From: Acidimicrobiaceae bacterium
GTDB lineage: Bacteria > Actinomycetota > Acidimicrobiia > Acidimicrobiales > Palsa-688
DNA length: 6,848 nt
NCBI GenBank assembly: GCA_027334785.1
Contig: DAHWQF010000180.1
Location: 1 to 6,848, forward strand
Direction of reading: 5' to 3'
This document shows positions 1-5,779 of this stretch, in pieces. A program made the position numbers and the translations under genes. The first letter of the stretch is position 1. The number at the start of each line of letters is the position of its first letter. Under the pieces are notes generated by a model. The model was given only the letters and a program-made list of their open reading frames with translations, searched no databases and was not told where the DNA came from.

Positions 1-1
1 G

Positions 2-316
2 CTGGAAGGGTTCGTGGTGGGCCACGGCCTCGGGCGCCTCCGCTTCACCTACTTGACTGGCTCGCCGGCGGTCCTGCGCGCGACATGGGCCCGCTATGGG
101 ATCGAGGTGCAAGCGGGCGCGCCCGGTGGTGCCGTTTCCCACAGCGAGGCCATGTACTTCATCTCGCCGGGAGGAGTGATGAGGTACGAGGCCACGCCCT
201 ATGCCGACGTGGCGAGCAACGGGGTGGGCTCGCTCCCAGTGGCCGCCATTTCGCAGTGGGGCCGCGGTATAGCCGAGTACGCCAAGGCGGTGCTGGGCCG
301 GCCTGCTCGAGACTGA
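2..316 (+). CDS. SCO-like copper chaperone / thioredoxin-fold protein, C-terminal part (5' end outside window)
   Basis: The reading frame is open from the window edge to a TGA at 314-316, giving about 104 residues of a C-terminus. It matches the last third of the SCO1/SenC domain in the next gene: both share a YLTGS motif, a following aromatic/Trp helix, and the G-x-x-V-x-HSE segment whose His is the third copper ligand in SCO proteins (here HSEAMYFISPGG). The upstream CxxxC part would lie outside the window. SCO proteins sit at the outer face of the membrane and help metallate the CuA site of cytochrome c oxidase, or act as thiol reductants for it. The gene ends 23 bases before the next start and is probably in the same operon. 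A GTG at 14 could be mistaken for a start, but the homology begins before it. The family call is good; the exact role of this paralogue is inferred. Confidence 0.75.
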   Translation: MEGFVVGHGLGRLRFTYLTGSPAVLRATWARYGIEVQAGAPGGAVSHSEAMYFISPGGVMRYEATPYADVASNGVGSLPVAAISQWGRGIAEYAKAVLGRPARD

Positions 317-339
317 TCGCCTGAGAGGAGGAAACAACC

Positions 340-2325
340 ATGCCCGGGATGGGCTCCGGCCTCAGTGCTGAAGACCCGACCATCGTCTCGGCGTTCAAGG
401 AGGCCCTGGTGCACGAAGGGCTGATCGCGCTCTTGATCGTGGGCTTGGTAGCCCTGGCCTGGCAAGCGCTGCGCTTCGCCGAGGGGCGCCACATTGCCCA
501 CGGCTCAAGCACTGGGACGCTTGCTAGCCCGGCGCCGGGCGCAGCAGGCCGTGCCCCTTGGGCGGGCCTGCGCCCAGCCATAGCTGAGGCAACCGGCCGA
601 CGCCTAGTCCGCGTCGGTTTCGGCTGCCTTTGGCTCTTCGATGGTTTCCTCCAGGCTCAGCCGGCGATGCCGCTCGGCCTGACGACGAGCGTGATCGAGC
701 CGGCCGCAGCAACTTCGCCGGCTTGGGTGCGCCACGTTGCCGGTGCTGGTGCCACCGTGTGGAGCTTCCACCCGATCGCGGCGGCAACCTCAGCAGTTTG
801 GATCCAGCTCGGCATAGGTCTCTGGTTGATCGTGGCGCCGCGGGGCAATTGGTCACGCCTGGCCGGCGTGGCGGCAGCCGCTTGGGGTGCAGTGGTGTGG
901 GTTTTCGGGGAGGCTTTCGGGGGGATCTTTGCGCCCGGCCTCAGTTGGCTCTTCGGGGCCCCGGGCGCGGTGGTCTTCTATGTCTTTGCCGGGGTGCTGG
1001 TCGCGGTGCCCGAACGGTGGTGGGTGAGCCCGCGCCTCGGCCGGGCCGTGCTCGCAGTGATGGGCAGCTTTTTTGCCGGTATGGCCCTCCTCCAGGCATG
1101 GCCCGGACGGGGCTTTTGGGTCGGCCGCCACGGTCGGGCGCTCGGGGCCCTGGCCTCGATGCTCCACCAGATGGCCAGCACCCCTCAACCGCGTTTTTTG
1201 GCGTCCCGGCTAAAGGCTTTTGAAACTTTCGACGCCGCCCACGGCTTTGCCGTCAACCTTTTCGTCGTCGTCGCGCTCAGCCTCCTCGGCTTGGCTCTCC
1301 TTGGCCTGGGGACGCACCCCCGAGCGCTCCGTGGGGCCGTGGTGGCCTCCTCGGCGCTCTGCCTGGCCAACTGGGTGCTCGTCCAGGACCTCGGCTTTTT
1401 GGGCGGGGTCGGCACTGACCCCAACAGCATGGTACCTATCGGGGTGCTCATCACCGCCGGCTACTTGGCCCTCGCGCGTGTGCCGGTTCCTGCCGAGGCC
1501 GCCGAGCCGGCAGGCGGCGCCGCGGCGGCCAAGGAGGTGGCGGAACGACGCGGGGGCGACCCGGCCGGCTGGCGTCTTGGGTGGGGGCAGCGGTGGCGGG
1601 AGGGCTGGGCGAGCTGGCGCCACGCGGTGGAGAGCCACCCAGGTTCCCTGGCTCGCTCCGTTGTCGCAGCAGGGGCGGTTGGCATTGTCACCCTGGGTGC
1701 CGCTCCCATGGCGCTCGCCTCGATCAACCCCAACGCCGCCCCGATCATCGCCCAGGCGACTGACGGCACGCCCGGCACGGCTGACTACGTGCCGAGGGAC
1801 TTCCACCTCGTGGACCAATTCGGCCGGCCAGTCAGCCTCGCGAGCCTCCGTGGGAAGACCGTGGCCCTCACCTTCCTCGACCCCGTGTGCACGAACGAAT
1901 GCCCTGTCATAGCTCAGGAGCTCAAGCAGGCCGACACGATGCTCGGCTCGCTCCGGTCCCGGGTCGAACTGGTCGGCGTGGTCGCCAACCCCCTTTACCA
2001 CGCCGTGGCTTTCGTTGACGCGTTCGACCGCCAAGAAGGCCTCCAACACGTCCCTAACTGGCTCTACCTGACCGGCTCGCTGCCCGCCCTCGCGAAGACC
2101 TGGAGCGAGTTCGGCGTCCAAGTGCAGTACTTGCCGGGTGGCTCGATGGTCGGCCACAGCGAGGTCGCCTACGTGATCGGCCCCAACGGGCGGGTGCGGC
2201 TGTCTTTAGACGACGACCCTGGCCCGGCCACCCAGGCGTCGAGGTCCTCCTTTGCTGTCACTCTGGCGCAGGGGATCCGTGAGGTGGCCCGTGGCCAGGT
2301 GGCACAAAGGACGGGGCCAGCGTGA
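340..2325 (+). CDS. Polytopic membrane protein fused to a C-terminal SCO1/SenC copper-chaperone domain
   Basis: This 661-residue protein has two parts. Residues 1-380 are hydrophobic with several membrane segments (about 25-45, 88-105, 150-166, 174-192, 208-224, 236-252, 303-324, 335-350, 364-380). They carry a pattern I recall from uncharacterised bacterial membrane proteins: LWLFDGFLQAQPAM at 97-110, WVFGEAFGG near 187 and a GTDPNSM stretch near 358. A charged linker (385-435) and one more hydrophobic segment (438-460) lead into a SCO/thioredoxin domain at about 483-650. That domain has the CxxxC copper/redox motif (C517, C521, within DPVCTNECP) and the distal His (H606, in VGHSE), so all three SCO copper ligands are present. 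The likely role is copper delivery to, or thiol maintenance of, cytochrome c oxidase at the outer membrane face. ATG at 340 has a strong ribosome site (GAGGAGGA, 325-332). The stop overlaps the next start. SCO proteins are usually about 200 residues with one anchor, so the long N-terminal region is unusual; its function is unknown. Confidence 0.85.
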   Translation: MPGMGSGLSAEDPTIVSAFKEALVHEGLIALLIVGLVALAWQALRFAEGRHIAHGSSTGTLASPAPGAAGRAPWAGLRPAIAEATGRRLVRVGFGCLWLFDGFLQAQPAMPLGLTTSVIEPAAATSPAWVRHVAGAGATVWSFHPIAAATSAVWIQLGIGLWLIVAPRGNWSRLAGVAAAAWGAVVWVFGEAFGGIFAPGLSWLFGAPGAVVFYVFAGVLVAVPERWWVSPRLGRAVLAVMGSFFAGMALLQAWPGRGFWVGRHGRALGALASMLHQMASTPQPRFLASRLKAFETFDAAHGFAVNLFVVVALSLLGLALLGLGTHPRALRGAVVASSALCLANWVLVQDLGFLGGVGTDPNSMVPIGVLITAGYLALARVPVPAEAAEPAGGAAAAKEVAERRGGDPAGWRLGWGQRWREGWASWRHAVESHPGSLARSVVAAGAVGIVTLGAAPMALASINPNAAPIIAQATDGTPGTADYVPRDFHLVDQFGRPVSLASLRGKTVALTFLDPVCTNECPVIAQELKQADTMLGSLRSRVELVGVVANPLYHAVAFVDAFDRQEGLQHVPNWLYLTGSLPALAKTWSEFGVQVQYLPGGSMVGHSEVAYVIGPNGRVRLSLDDDPGPATQASRSSFAVTLAQGIREVARGQVAQRTGPA

Positions 2326-3239
2326 AGTACTTTACCGAGTGGTCCTTTGACCCGTTTGTGATCTGGGCTGCCATAGTGGTGTTCCTCCACGAACTCGGGC
2401 TCGGCCGCCTAAGCCGGCGTTCTACCGCCAAAACAGCAGCGCAGCGGCGCCGGCGGTCCTGGTTTTTCTATGCCGGCGTGGCCGTCTTGCTCCTCACGGT
2501 CACGTCCCCGGTCGACTACTGGGCGGACTACTACTTCTTCGTCCACATGATCGAGCACATACTCATCATGTTCATCGCCCCTGCGCTCGTCGTCCTCGGC
2601 GCGCCGTGGCTGCCGCTCCTCCACGCGCTCCCCGTGGGCGCCCGCCGGAGGCTCTTGCGCTCGCTCGTCCTCGGGGCGTGGGCGAAGCCGCTCCGAGCTG
2701 CTGCCAGGTTGGTGGTAAGCGCTCCCTTTGGCGTGGTGGGCTTCAACGTGGTCATGGTGTTATGGCACGTCCCTGTGGCGTTCGACCTGGCAGAAACCAG
2801 CCAAGACGTGCACATTTGGCTCATGCACGCGAGCTTCTTTGTCTTCGGGGTGCTCTTTTGGGCACAGATCTTGCCGTCGCACCCGCTCCAGCCGAAGCTC
2901 TCCTACATCGGCAGGGCGGCCGCCATCATGTCGGCCAACGTCGTCATGTTCGTCTTGGCCATGGCTCTTTCCATCTTCAGCACCGGCTCGTGGTACTCGG
3001 TCTACGACCACGTGCCCGGTGTGACGTTGTCGCCCTTTTCCGACCAGCAGATCGGGGCTGGGATCCTGTGGGTGTGCGGTGATTTTTGGGCGCTGCCGGC
3101 GCTCACTTGGGTCATCCGGCGCGCCGCGAGCGAGGCCGGCTCCCTCGGCGACCTGGTGGACCGGCTGGTAAAGAGGTCCGTCCAGCCGGCGAGAGTGCGG
3201 GTTGTGGGCCCCCCGCTGCGGAAAGTCCCCCATGCTTGA
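2322..3239 (+). CDS. ctaG: Cytochrome c oxidase assembly factor CtaG (Caa3_CtaG family)
   Basis: This 305-residue polytopic membrane protein belongs to the Bacillus-type CtaG family, which is needed for assembly of active caa3/aa3 oxidase; a role in copper supply is proposed for the family. Diagnostic features are the HMIEHILIMFIAPALVVLGAP stretch at 75-95 with H75 and H79, LWHVP with H149, the H164/H169 pair in the next helix, and DQQIGAGILWVCGD at 241-254. About seven hydrophobic segments are visible, and the tail is short and basic. The start is GTG at 2322, inside the stop of the previous gene (GTGA, 4-base overlap), with AAAGGA at 2306-2311 as ribosome site. This implies translational coupling. 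It is unrelated to the proteobacterial Cox11-type protein also called CtaG. Its place between a SCO-domain gene and heme A synthase supports the assignment. Confidence 0.92.
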   Translation: MKYFTEWSFDPFVIWAAIVVFLHELGLGRLSRRSTAKTAAQRRRRSWFFYAGVAVLLLTVTSPVDYWADYYFFVHMIEHILIMFIAPALVVLGAPWLPLLHALPVGARRRLLRSLVLGAWAKPLRAAARLVVSAPFGVVGFNVVMVLWHVPVAFDLAETSQDVHIWLMHASFFVFGVLFWAQILPSHPLQPKLSYIGRAAAIMSANVVMFVLAMALSIFSTGSWYSVYDHVPGVTLSPFSDQQIGAGILWVCGDFWALPALTWVIRRAASEAGSLGDLVDRLVKRSVQPARVRVVGPPLRKVPHA

Positions 3240-4269
3240 GCGGGCCGGCCTCCGTGTCGAGCCCAGGGCGCCCGCGGCTACCAGACGTAGCGACGCCTGG
3301 GCAGCGACCTTTGCCTGGCGCGAACGGCCTGGCCAGCCCGACGTCCTCCGCTGGCTCGCCTTCCTGGCCGTCTTGTCCATAATCGGCCTGATCGGGTCCG
3401 GCGCTTGGGTCCGCCTCTCTGGCTCGGGGCTTGGGTGCCCCACCTGGCCCGACTGCACGAGGGCGTCGGTGGTTGCGCCGGCGACTTACCACGCCCTGGT
3501 CGAGTTTGTCAACCGTTGCATCATCACGACCGTCGGGGTTGTGGTCGCGCTGTCCGTGGTCGCCTCGCTGCTTCGCCGGCCCTTCCGGCGGGACTTGGTC
3601 CTGCTTTCCGGCGGCCTCGTCGCCGGCTACGTGGGCGAGGCGGTCCTAGGCGGCATCACCGTGCTCATGAAGCTCGCCCCCACGCTCGTGGCGGCCCACC
3701 TCGTCCTCGCCATGTTGCTGCTTGCCGACGCCGTGGTGCTGCACTGGCGGGCCGGATCGCGCGAGCGCAGCTCCCAGGTGGCTGTCCACCGTGGCGTCAC
3801 GCTGCTCGCTGACCTGATGCTGCTCGCCGCTCTCATCGTGGTGGCCGCCGGCACCGTTGTCGCCGGCACTGGCCCCCACAGCGGCTCGCCCGGGACGCCC
3901 CGGTTTCATTTCGACTTGCGCAGCACCGCCGAGTTCCACGCCCTCGTCGGCATGTTCCTCTTCGGGCTGGTGGTAGCGGCCTTTTTCTTGCTGTTTGTCC
4001 TCCGTGCGCCTCGGGCTGCTTGGCGTCGGTACAGCACGGCCGTGGGCTTGCTCGGCCTGCAGGGCGCCCTCGGTTACGCGACGTGGTTCAGCCACATCGA
4101 AGTAGACGTCACCGAAGCCCACGTTTTCGTGGCCGGCCTACTCGTAGTGGCCCTGGTGCGTTTCCGCCTCGGTTTCTCCTCTGCCCGGCCACCGGCCACC
4201 TCAGTCGTCCGGAGCGTCGTCTTTGTCGGGGTGGGCGGCGGCCCGCAACACCAAGAGCCCGGCCAATAG
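3232..4269 (+). CDS. ctaA: Heme A synthase (CtaA/COX15 family)
   Basis: The 345-residue integral membrane enzyme oxidises the C8 methyl of heme O to the formyl group of heme A for aa3-type oxidases. Two repeated four-helix halves can be seen. Half one holds GSGLGCPTWPDC (65-75) with the extracytoplasmic Cys pair C69/C75, the EFVNR motif (91-95), and VLGGITVLMKLAPTLVAAHL ending in H156. Half two holds AGTGPHSG (211-218), EFH with H236, and EAH with H297. H156, H236 and H297 match the heme-ligand histidines of Bacillus CtaA. The remaining one, in the usual E-x-x-H-R motif, is Asn (N94). The second Cys pair of the Bacillus enzyme is also absent. I chose ATG 3232, with GGAAAG at 3220-3225 and an 8-base overlap with ctaG, over a TTG at 3202. 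The last about 30 residues look unconserved and overlap the opposing PsiE-family gene by 69 bases. Confidence 0.92.
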   Translation: MLERAGLRVEPRAPAATRRSDAWAATFAWRERPGQPDVLRWLAFLAVLSIIGLIGSGAWVRLSGSGLGCPTWPDCTRASVVAPATYHALVEFVNRCIITTVGVVVALSVVASLLRRPFRRDLVLLSGGLVAGYVGEAVLGGITVLMKLAPTLVAAHLVLAMLLLADAVVLHWRAGSRERSSQVAVHRGVTLLADLMLLAALIVVAAGTVVAGTGPHSGSPGTPRFHFDLRSTAEFHALVGMFLFGLVVAAFFLLFVLRAPRAAWRRYSTAVGLLGLQGALGYATWFSHIEVDVTEAHVFVAGLLVVALVRFRLGFSSARPPATSVVRSVVFVGVGGGPQHQEPGQ

Positions 4270-4710
4270 CACCAACACGACACCCACTCCCACCCCGAGC
4301 TCAATGATCGACTGGTCGAATGACGTGCTGGTTTGGCGCGCAATCAAGCTCAGGCGGGCCGAGGCCGAGAGGATGTCCCGCACGCCGGCCAGGATCCCGA
4401 TGACGAGGAACGGGCGTACGGGGATGGTGGCCGAACGTAGGTGCGTGACGACCGTGTGCAGTATGTCCACAACGATGATCACGACGAGGATGCCGTCGAG
4501 GGCGGTTATTATTGACGCCGGGTAAGCGCTGGGCCTTTCCAAGAAGTCGACCATGGTGCGGACCAGCACCACGGCCCCGACCAAGAAAAGTGCGAGCGCG
4601 ACGGCGATCTGGAGCCCTTGCAGGCCGATGTTGAGCTGTTGCCACGGACGCGCCGGGCGCCGGCTCGTAGCGAGCTGGCCCGGCTCGTTCGGTGTGGGGT
4701 CCTCGGCCAG
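4201..4710 (-). CDS. PsiE-family (phosphate-starvation-inducible E-like) membrane protein; start uncertain
   Basis: This is a four-helix membrane protein of the PsiE family, whose molecular function is unknown; the name comes from phosphate-starvation induction in E. coli. Counting from a CTG at 4710 it has 169 residues, with helices at about 33-52, 64-86, 97-115 and 137-157 and an acidic C-terminus. The family signature is the second and third helices: ALDGILVVIIVVDILHTVV, then a loop and RPFLVIGILAGVRDIL. The first ATG/GTG/TTG in frame is a TTG at 4584, but that would cut the first helix in half. The frame stays open with strongly G/C-ending codons back to about 4716, where two TAG codons (4734-4729) close it. 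The only possible starts in that stretch are CTG codons at 4710 and 4623. I prefer 4710 because purine-rich sequence lies just before it and coding bias begins there. The stop at 4201 lies inside the ctaA coding region. The family call is firm, the start is not. Confidence 0.78.
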   Translation of the reverse strand: MAEDPTPNEPGQLATSRRPARPWQQLNIGLQGLQIAVALALFLVGAVVLVRTMVDFLERPSAYPASIITALDGILVVIIVVDILHTVVTHLRSATIPVRPFLVIGILAGVRDILSASARLSLIARQTSTSFDQSIIELGVGVGVVLVLLAGLLVLRAAAHPDKDDAPDD

Positions 4711-4731
4711 GGTGCTTCTCTTTCTTTCCTA

Positions 4732-4963
4732 CTATTCCCGGCCGTCCAAGGCGCAGGCGGCGGAACTCGAGCAGCTCGAGGCCAAGCGCCTCGATCTGAG
4801 AGAGCACGCCGTGCAGTGCTGCCTGGTCGGGGAGGGTGCCCCGCAGGACCGTGTCCTGGCCGCGGATCTCCGCTTTCAGGGACGGGAACGCCCCGAGGAT
4901 CGTGTCCCCCAAGTGCCCCCGGAGGCGGAACTCGCAGTCGGTCGGCTCGGAGCCGCGCCCCAT
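4732..4963 (-). CDS. Small conserved actinobacterial protein of unknown function, apparently without its own in-frame stop
   Basis: From ATG 4963 the frame encodes about 76 residues resembling a small protein I recall from many Actinomycetota genomes: a strand-rich first half (CEFRLRGHLGDTILGAFPSL, then DTVLRGTLPDQ) followed by the helix AALHGVLSQIEALGLELLEFRRL. No function is known, and no catalytic motif or membrane segment is seen. Codons end mostly in G or C up to about 4745. The start is supported by AGGTGA five bases upstream (4969-4974). The family normally ends soon after the ELLEFRRL-like motif. Here the frame instead runs on across the PsiE-family gene to about 4301, with no protein-like character. 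In the +1 frame two TAG codons (4734-4729) sit exactly where an end is expected, so I mark the end at the first of these. This is an inferred boundary: the frame as given does not stop there. Confidence 0.55.
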
Positions 4964-4968
4964 CGGCC

Positions 4969-4974
4969 TCACCT
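4969..4974 (-). promoter_or_regulatory. Ribosome binding site deciding the start of the small gene
   Basis: On the minus strand AGGTGA lies five bases before ATG 4963 and matches the 3' part of the AGGAGGTGA consensus. It favours this ATG over the in-frame start at 5128, whose extra 55 residues have no protein-like character. Confidence 0.5.
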
Positions 4975-5060
4975 GCCCACCCAGGCCAGGTGCTGAGCGT
5001 CCGGGCTGCCAGCTGCCCAAACGGCGACGGTGGGTCCCTGGGGCGTAGGACACATCTTCC

Positions 5061-5078
5061 GGTGAGCCAAGGTGAGCC
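5061..5078. repeat. 8-bp direct repeat GGTGAGCC, period 10
   Basis: GGTGAGCC occurs at 5061-5068 and 5071-5078, separated by AA. A spacing of ten bases places both copies on the same helix face, as in some regulator binding sites. It lies about 100 bases upstream of the small minus-strand gene. No regulator can be named. Confidence 0.5.
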
Positions 5079-5081
5079 CGC

Positions 5082-5100
5082 ATCATCCGAACCGGATGAT
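5082..5100. promoter_or_regulatory. Perfect 8-bp dyad ATCATCCG/CGGATGAT, possible operator
   Basis: ATCATCCG (5082-5089) and its exact reverse complement CGGATGAT (5093-5100) flank a three-base spacer. The size suits a dimeric repressor half-site pair or a small hairpin. It sits between the divergent transcription units and next to the 8-bp direct repeat. The structure is directly visible; a role as operator is inference. Confidence 0.4.
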
Positions 5101-5140
5101 CGTCATCACCGAGGCCCTGGCCGGCCACCGCCGAGCTATG

Positions 5141-5170
5141 TGCTGGTGGTGGTGCTGCTGGTGGTGGTGC
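5141..5170. repeat. Perfect 15-bp tandem duplication
   Basis: TGCTGGTGGTGGTGC is present twice without a gap (5141-5155, 5156-5170). Each copy is itself built from TGG/TGC triplets, so slipped-strand replication is the simplest origin. No gene function is assigned. Confidence 0.75.
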
Positions 5171-5199
5171 GACAAGCCGTGGGCAGGTACGGGCTCGAC

Positions 5200-5243
5200 C
5201 CCTCAGCGCAGGCCCTCAGGGCAGGGCCCTCAGCGCAGGGCCC
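5200..5243. repeat. Three 13-bp repeat units with overlapping GC-rich hairpins
   Basis: CCCTCAGCGCAGG (5200-5212), CCCTCAGGGCAGG (5213-5225) and, after one extra G, CCCTCAGCGCAGG (5227-5239) form a short array. It contains a 7-bp stem GGGCCCT/AGGGCCC (5224-5230 with 5237-5243) around a six-base loop, and an alternative GCCCT/AGGGC fold (5212-5222). No T-run follows on either strand, so it is not a typical intrinsic terminator. It lies about 110 bases before tRNA-Trp. Confidence 0.65.
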
Positions 5244-5315
5244 AGCGCTCGTCCGGCCGGCAGGCTGGGCGTGAGCCGGAGGGGTGCCCCGACGAGCGGT
5301 TCGGGCAGGCTCTGG

Positions 5316-5321
5316 TAGGCT
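5316..5321 (+). promoter_or_regulatory. Candidate -10 element (TAGGCT) for the tRNA-Trp/secE transcript
   Basis: TAGGCT lies about 35 bases before the tRNA and resembles the T-A-x-x-x-T -10 box of actinobacterial housekeeping promoters. Transcription would start near 5328 and leave a short tRNA leader. I see no convincing -35 box at the right spacing, so this stays tentative. Confidence 0.3.
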
Positions 5322-5356
5322 GGCCGGTTGGGGCCGGCCGGGAGCCGGTTGCACAT

Positions 5357-5430
5357 AGGGCAGTAGCTCAATATGGCAGAGCACCGGTCTCCAAAACCGG
5401 CGGTTGGGGGTTCAAGTCCCTCCTGCCCTG
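5357..5430 (+). tRNA. trnW: tRNA-Trp (anticodon CCA)
   Basis: A complete 74-base cloverleaf can be drawn. The acceptor stem is AGGGCAG (5357-5363) with CTGCCCT (5423-5429), and the discriminator is G5430, as expected for tryptophan. The D stem is GCTC/GAGC (5366-5369, 5379-5382). The anticodon stem is CCGGT/ACCGG (5384-5388, 5396-5400) around loop CTCCAAA, giving anticodon CCA at 5391-5393. The T stem is GGGGG/CCCTC with one G-U pair around loop TTCAAGT. The 3' CCA is not encoded and must be added after transcription. It ends 31 bases before secE and is probably co-transcribed with it; tRNA-Trp just upstream of secE-nusG is a common bacterial arrangement. Confidence 0.97.
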
Positions 5431-5461
5431 CGTAAGCTTGTTCGCGAGGAAGGTCAGCGAC

Positions 5462-5770
5462 GTGAGCGTAAGCGAGTTCAACAGAGAAGAGCGGCGCCTC
5501 CTCCAGGACCAGGGCCTGGAGACCGAGGGCACCCCATTACTGCGCCGCGAGGAGCGGCGCCCGCCCACAGCCGCCCCGCCGCGGGGCGGCTTCCACCCTC
5601 GCCAGTACCTGGACGAGGTAGTCCTCGAGCTGCGCAAGGTGATGAAACCCAAGCGTGCCGAGCTGGTCAACTACGCGACGGTGGTCTTTTTCACGCTCGC
5701 CTTCTTGATGGCGTTCGTGTACGGCTTGGACTACCTCTACTCCTTGGGCGCGTCACAGCTGTTCAAGTAG
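5462..5770 (+). CDS. secE: Preprotein translocase subunit SecE
   Basis: This 102-residue protein is the small essential subunit of the SecYEG channel, clamping SecY from the membrane. The first about 46 residues are charged and proline-rich and look disordered, which is common in actinobacterial SecE. The conserved core follows: an amphipathic surface helix (YLDEVVLELRKV, 49-60), the hinge MKPKRAELVNY (61-71), and a single membrane helix (about 72-95) ending in YGLDYLYSLG. The usual hinge reads V-x-W-P-x-R; here Lys replaces the Trp (K62) while Pro and Arg are kept. The start is GTG 5462 with AGGAAGG at 5447-5453, eight bases away. The frame is open much further upstream, across the tRNA, and that part is not coding. 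nusG follows after nine bases, the usual pair. Confidence 0.93.
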   Translation: MSVSEFNREERRLLQDQGLETEGTPLLRREERRPPTAAPPRGGFHPRQYLDEVVLELRKVMKPKRAELVNYATVVFFTLAFLMAFVYGLDYLYSLGASQLFK

Positions 5771-5779
5771 TGAGGACCG

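Larger units (their letters stand above)
4964..5356. other. Divergent intergenic region with short repeats, no convincing gene
   Basis: About 390 bases separate the minus-strand small gene from tRNA-Trp on the plus strand, so promoters for both directions should lie here. Several open frames cross it. They lack ribosome sites and family resemblance, and their amino-acid content is dictated by repeats (runs of Val, Trp or Thr depending on frame). The stretch holds four short repeat structures, listed separately. On the minus strand a weak TTGGCT / 17 bases / TACGCC pair (around 5045-5075) could be a promoter for the small gene, but the match is poor. Confidence 0.6.

Noticed and set aside
1210..2157. 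315-codon frame antisense to the SCO-fusion gene.
   Set aside because: Shadow of a high-GC gene: Arg/Gly/Ala/His-rich, no recognisable motif, and the opposite strand carries clear SCO and membrane motifs.
3202..3231. Upstream TTG start that would add ten residues to CtaA.
   Set aside because: ATG 3232 has a better-placed GGAAAG site and the short overlap typical of coupled genes; the added residues are not family-like.
4301..5128. Single 275-codon minus-strand reading frame covering the small gene and most of the PsiE-family gene.
   Set aside because: Only 4963 to about 4735 looks like a protein. The N-terminal extension and the Arg/His/Pro-rich tail are out-of-frame readings, the latter of the PsiE-family gene.
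5138..5185. ATG followed by a Cys/Trp-rich run with six Trp codons (two blocks of three), about 220 bases before tRNA-Trp, suggesting a Trp-sensing leader peptide.
   Set aside because: The frame has no stop before the tRNA and continues in frame into secE. There is no ribosome site, and the Trp codons come directly from the 15-bp TGG/TGC tandem duplication.
5062..5274. 70-codon plus-strand frame with a Val/Leu-rich hydrophobic stretch that could be a small membrane protein.
   Set aside because: No ribosome site, poor third-position bias in the first half, and the hydrophobic run is produced by the tandem duplication.
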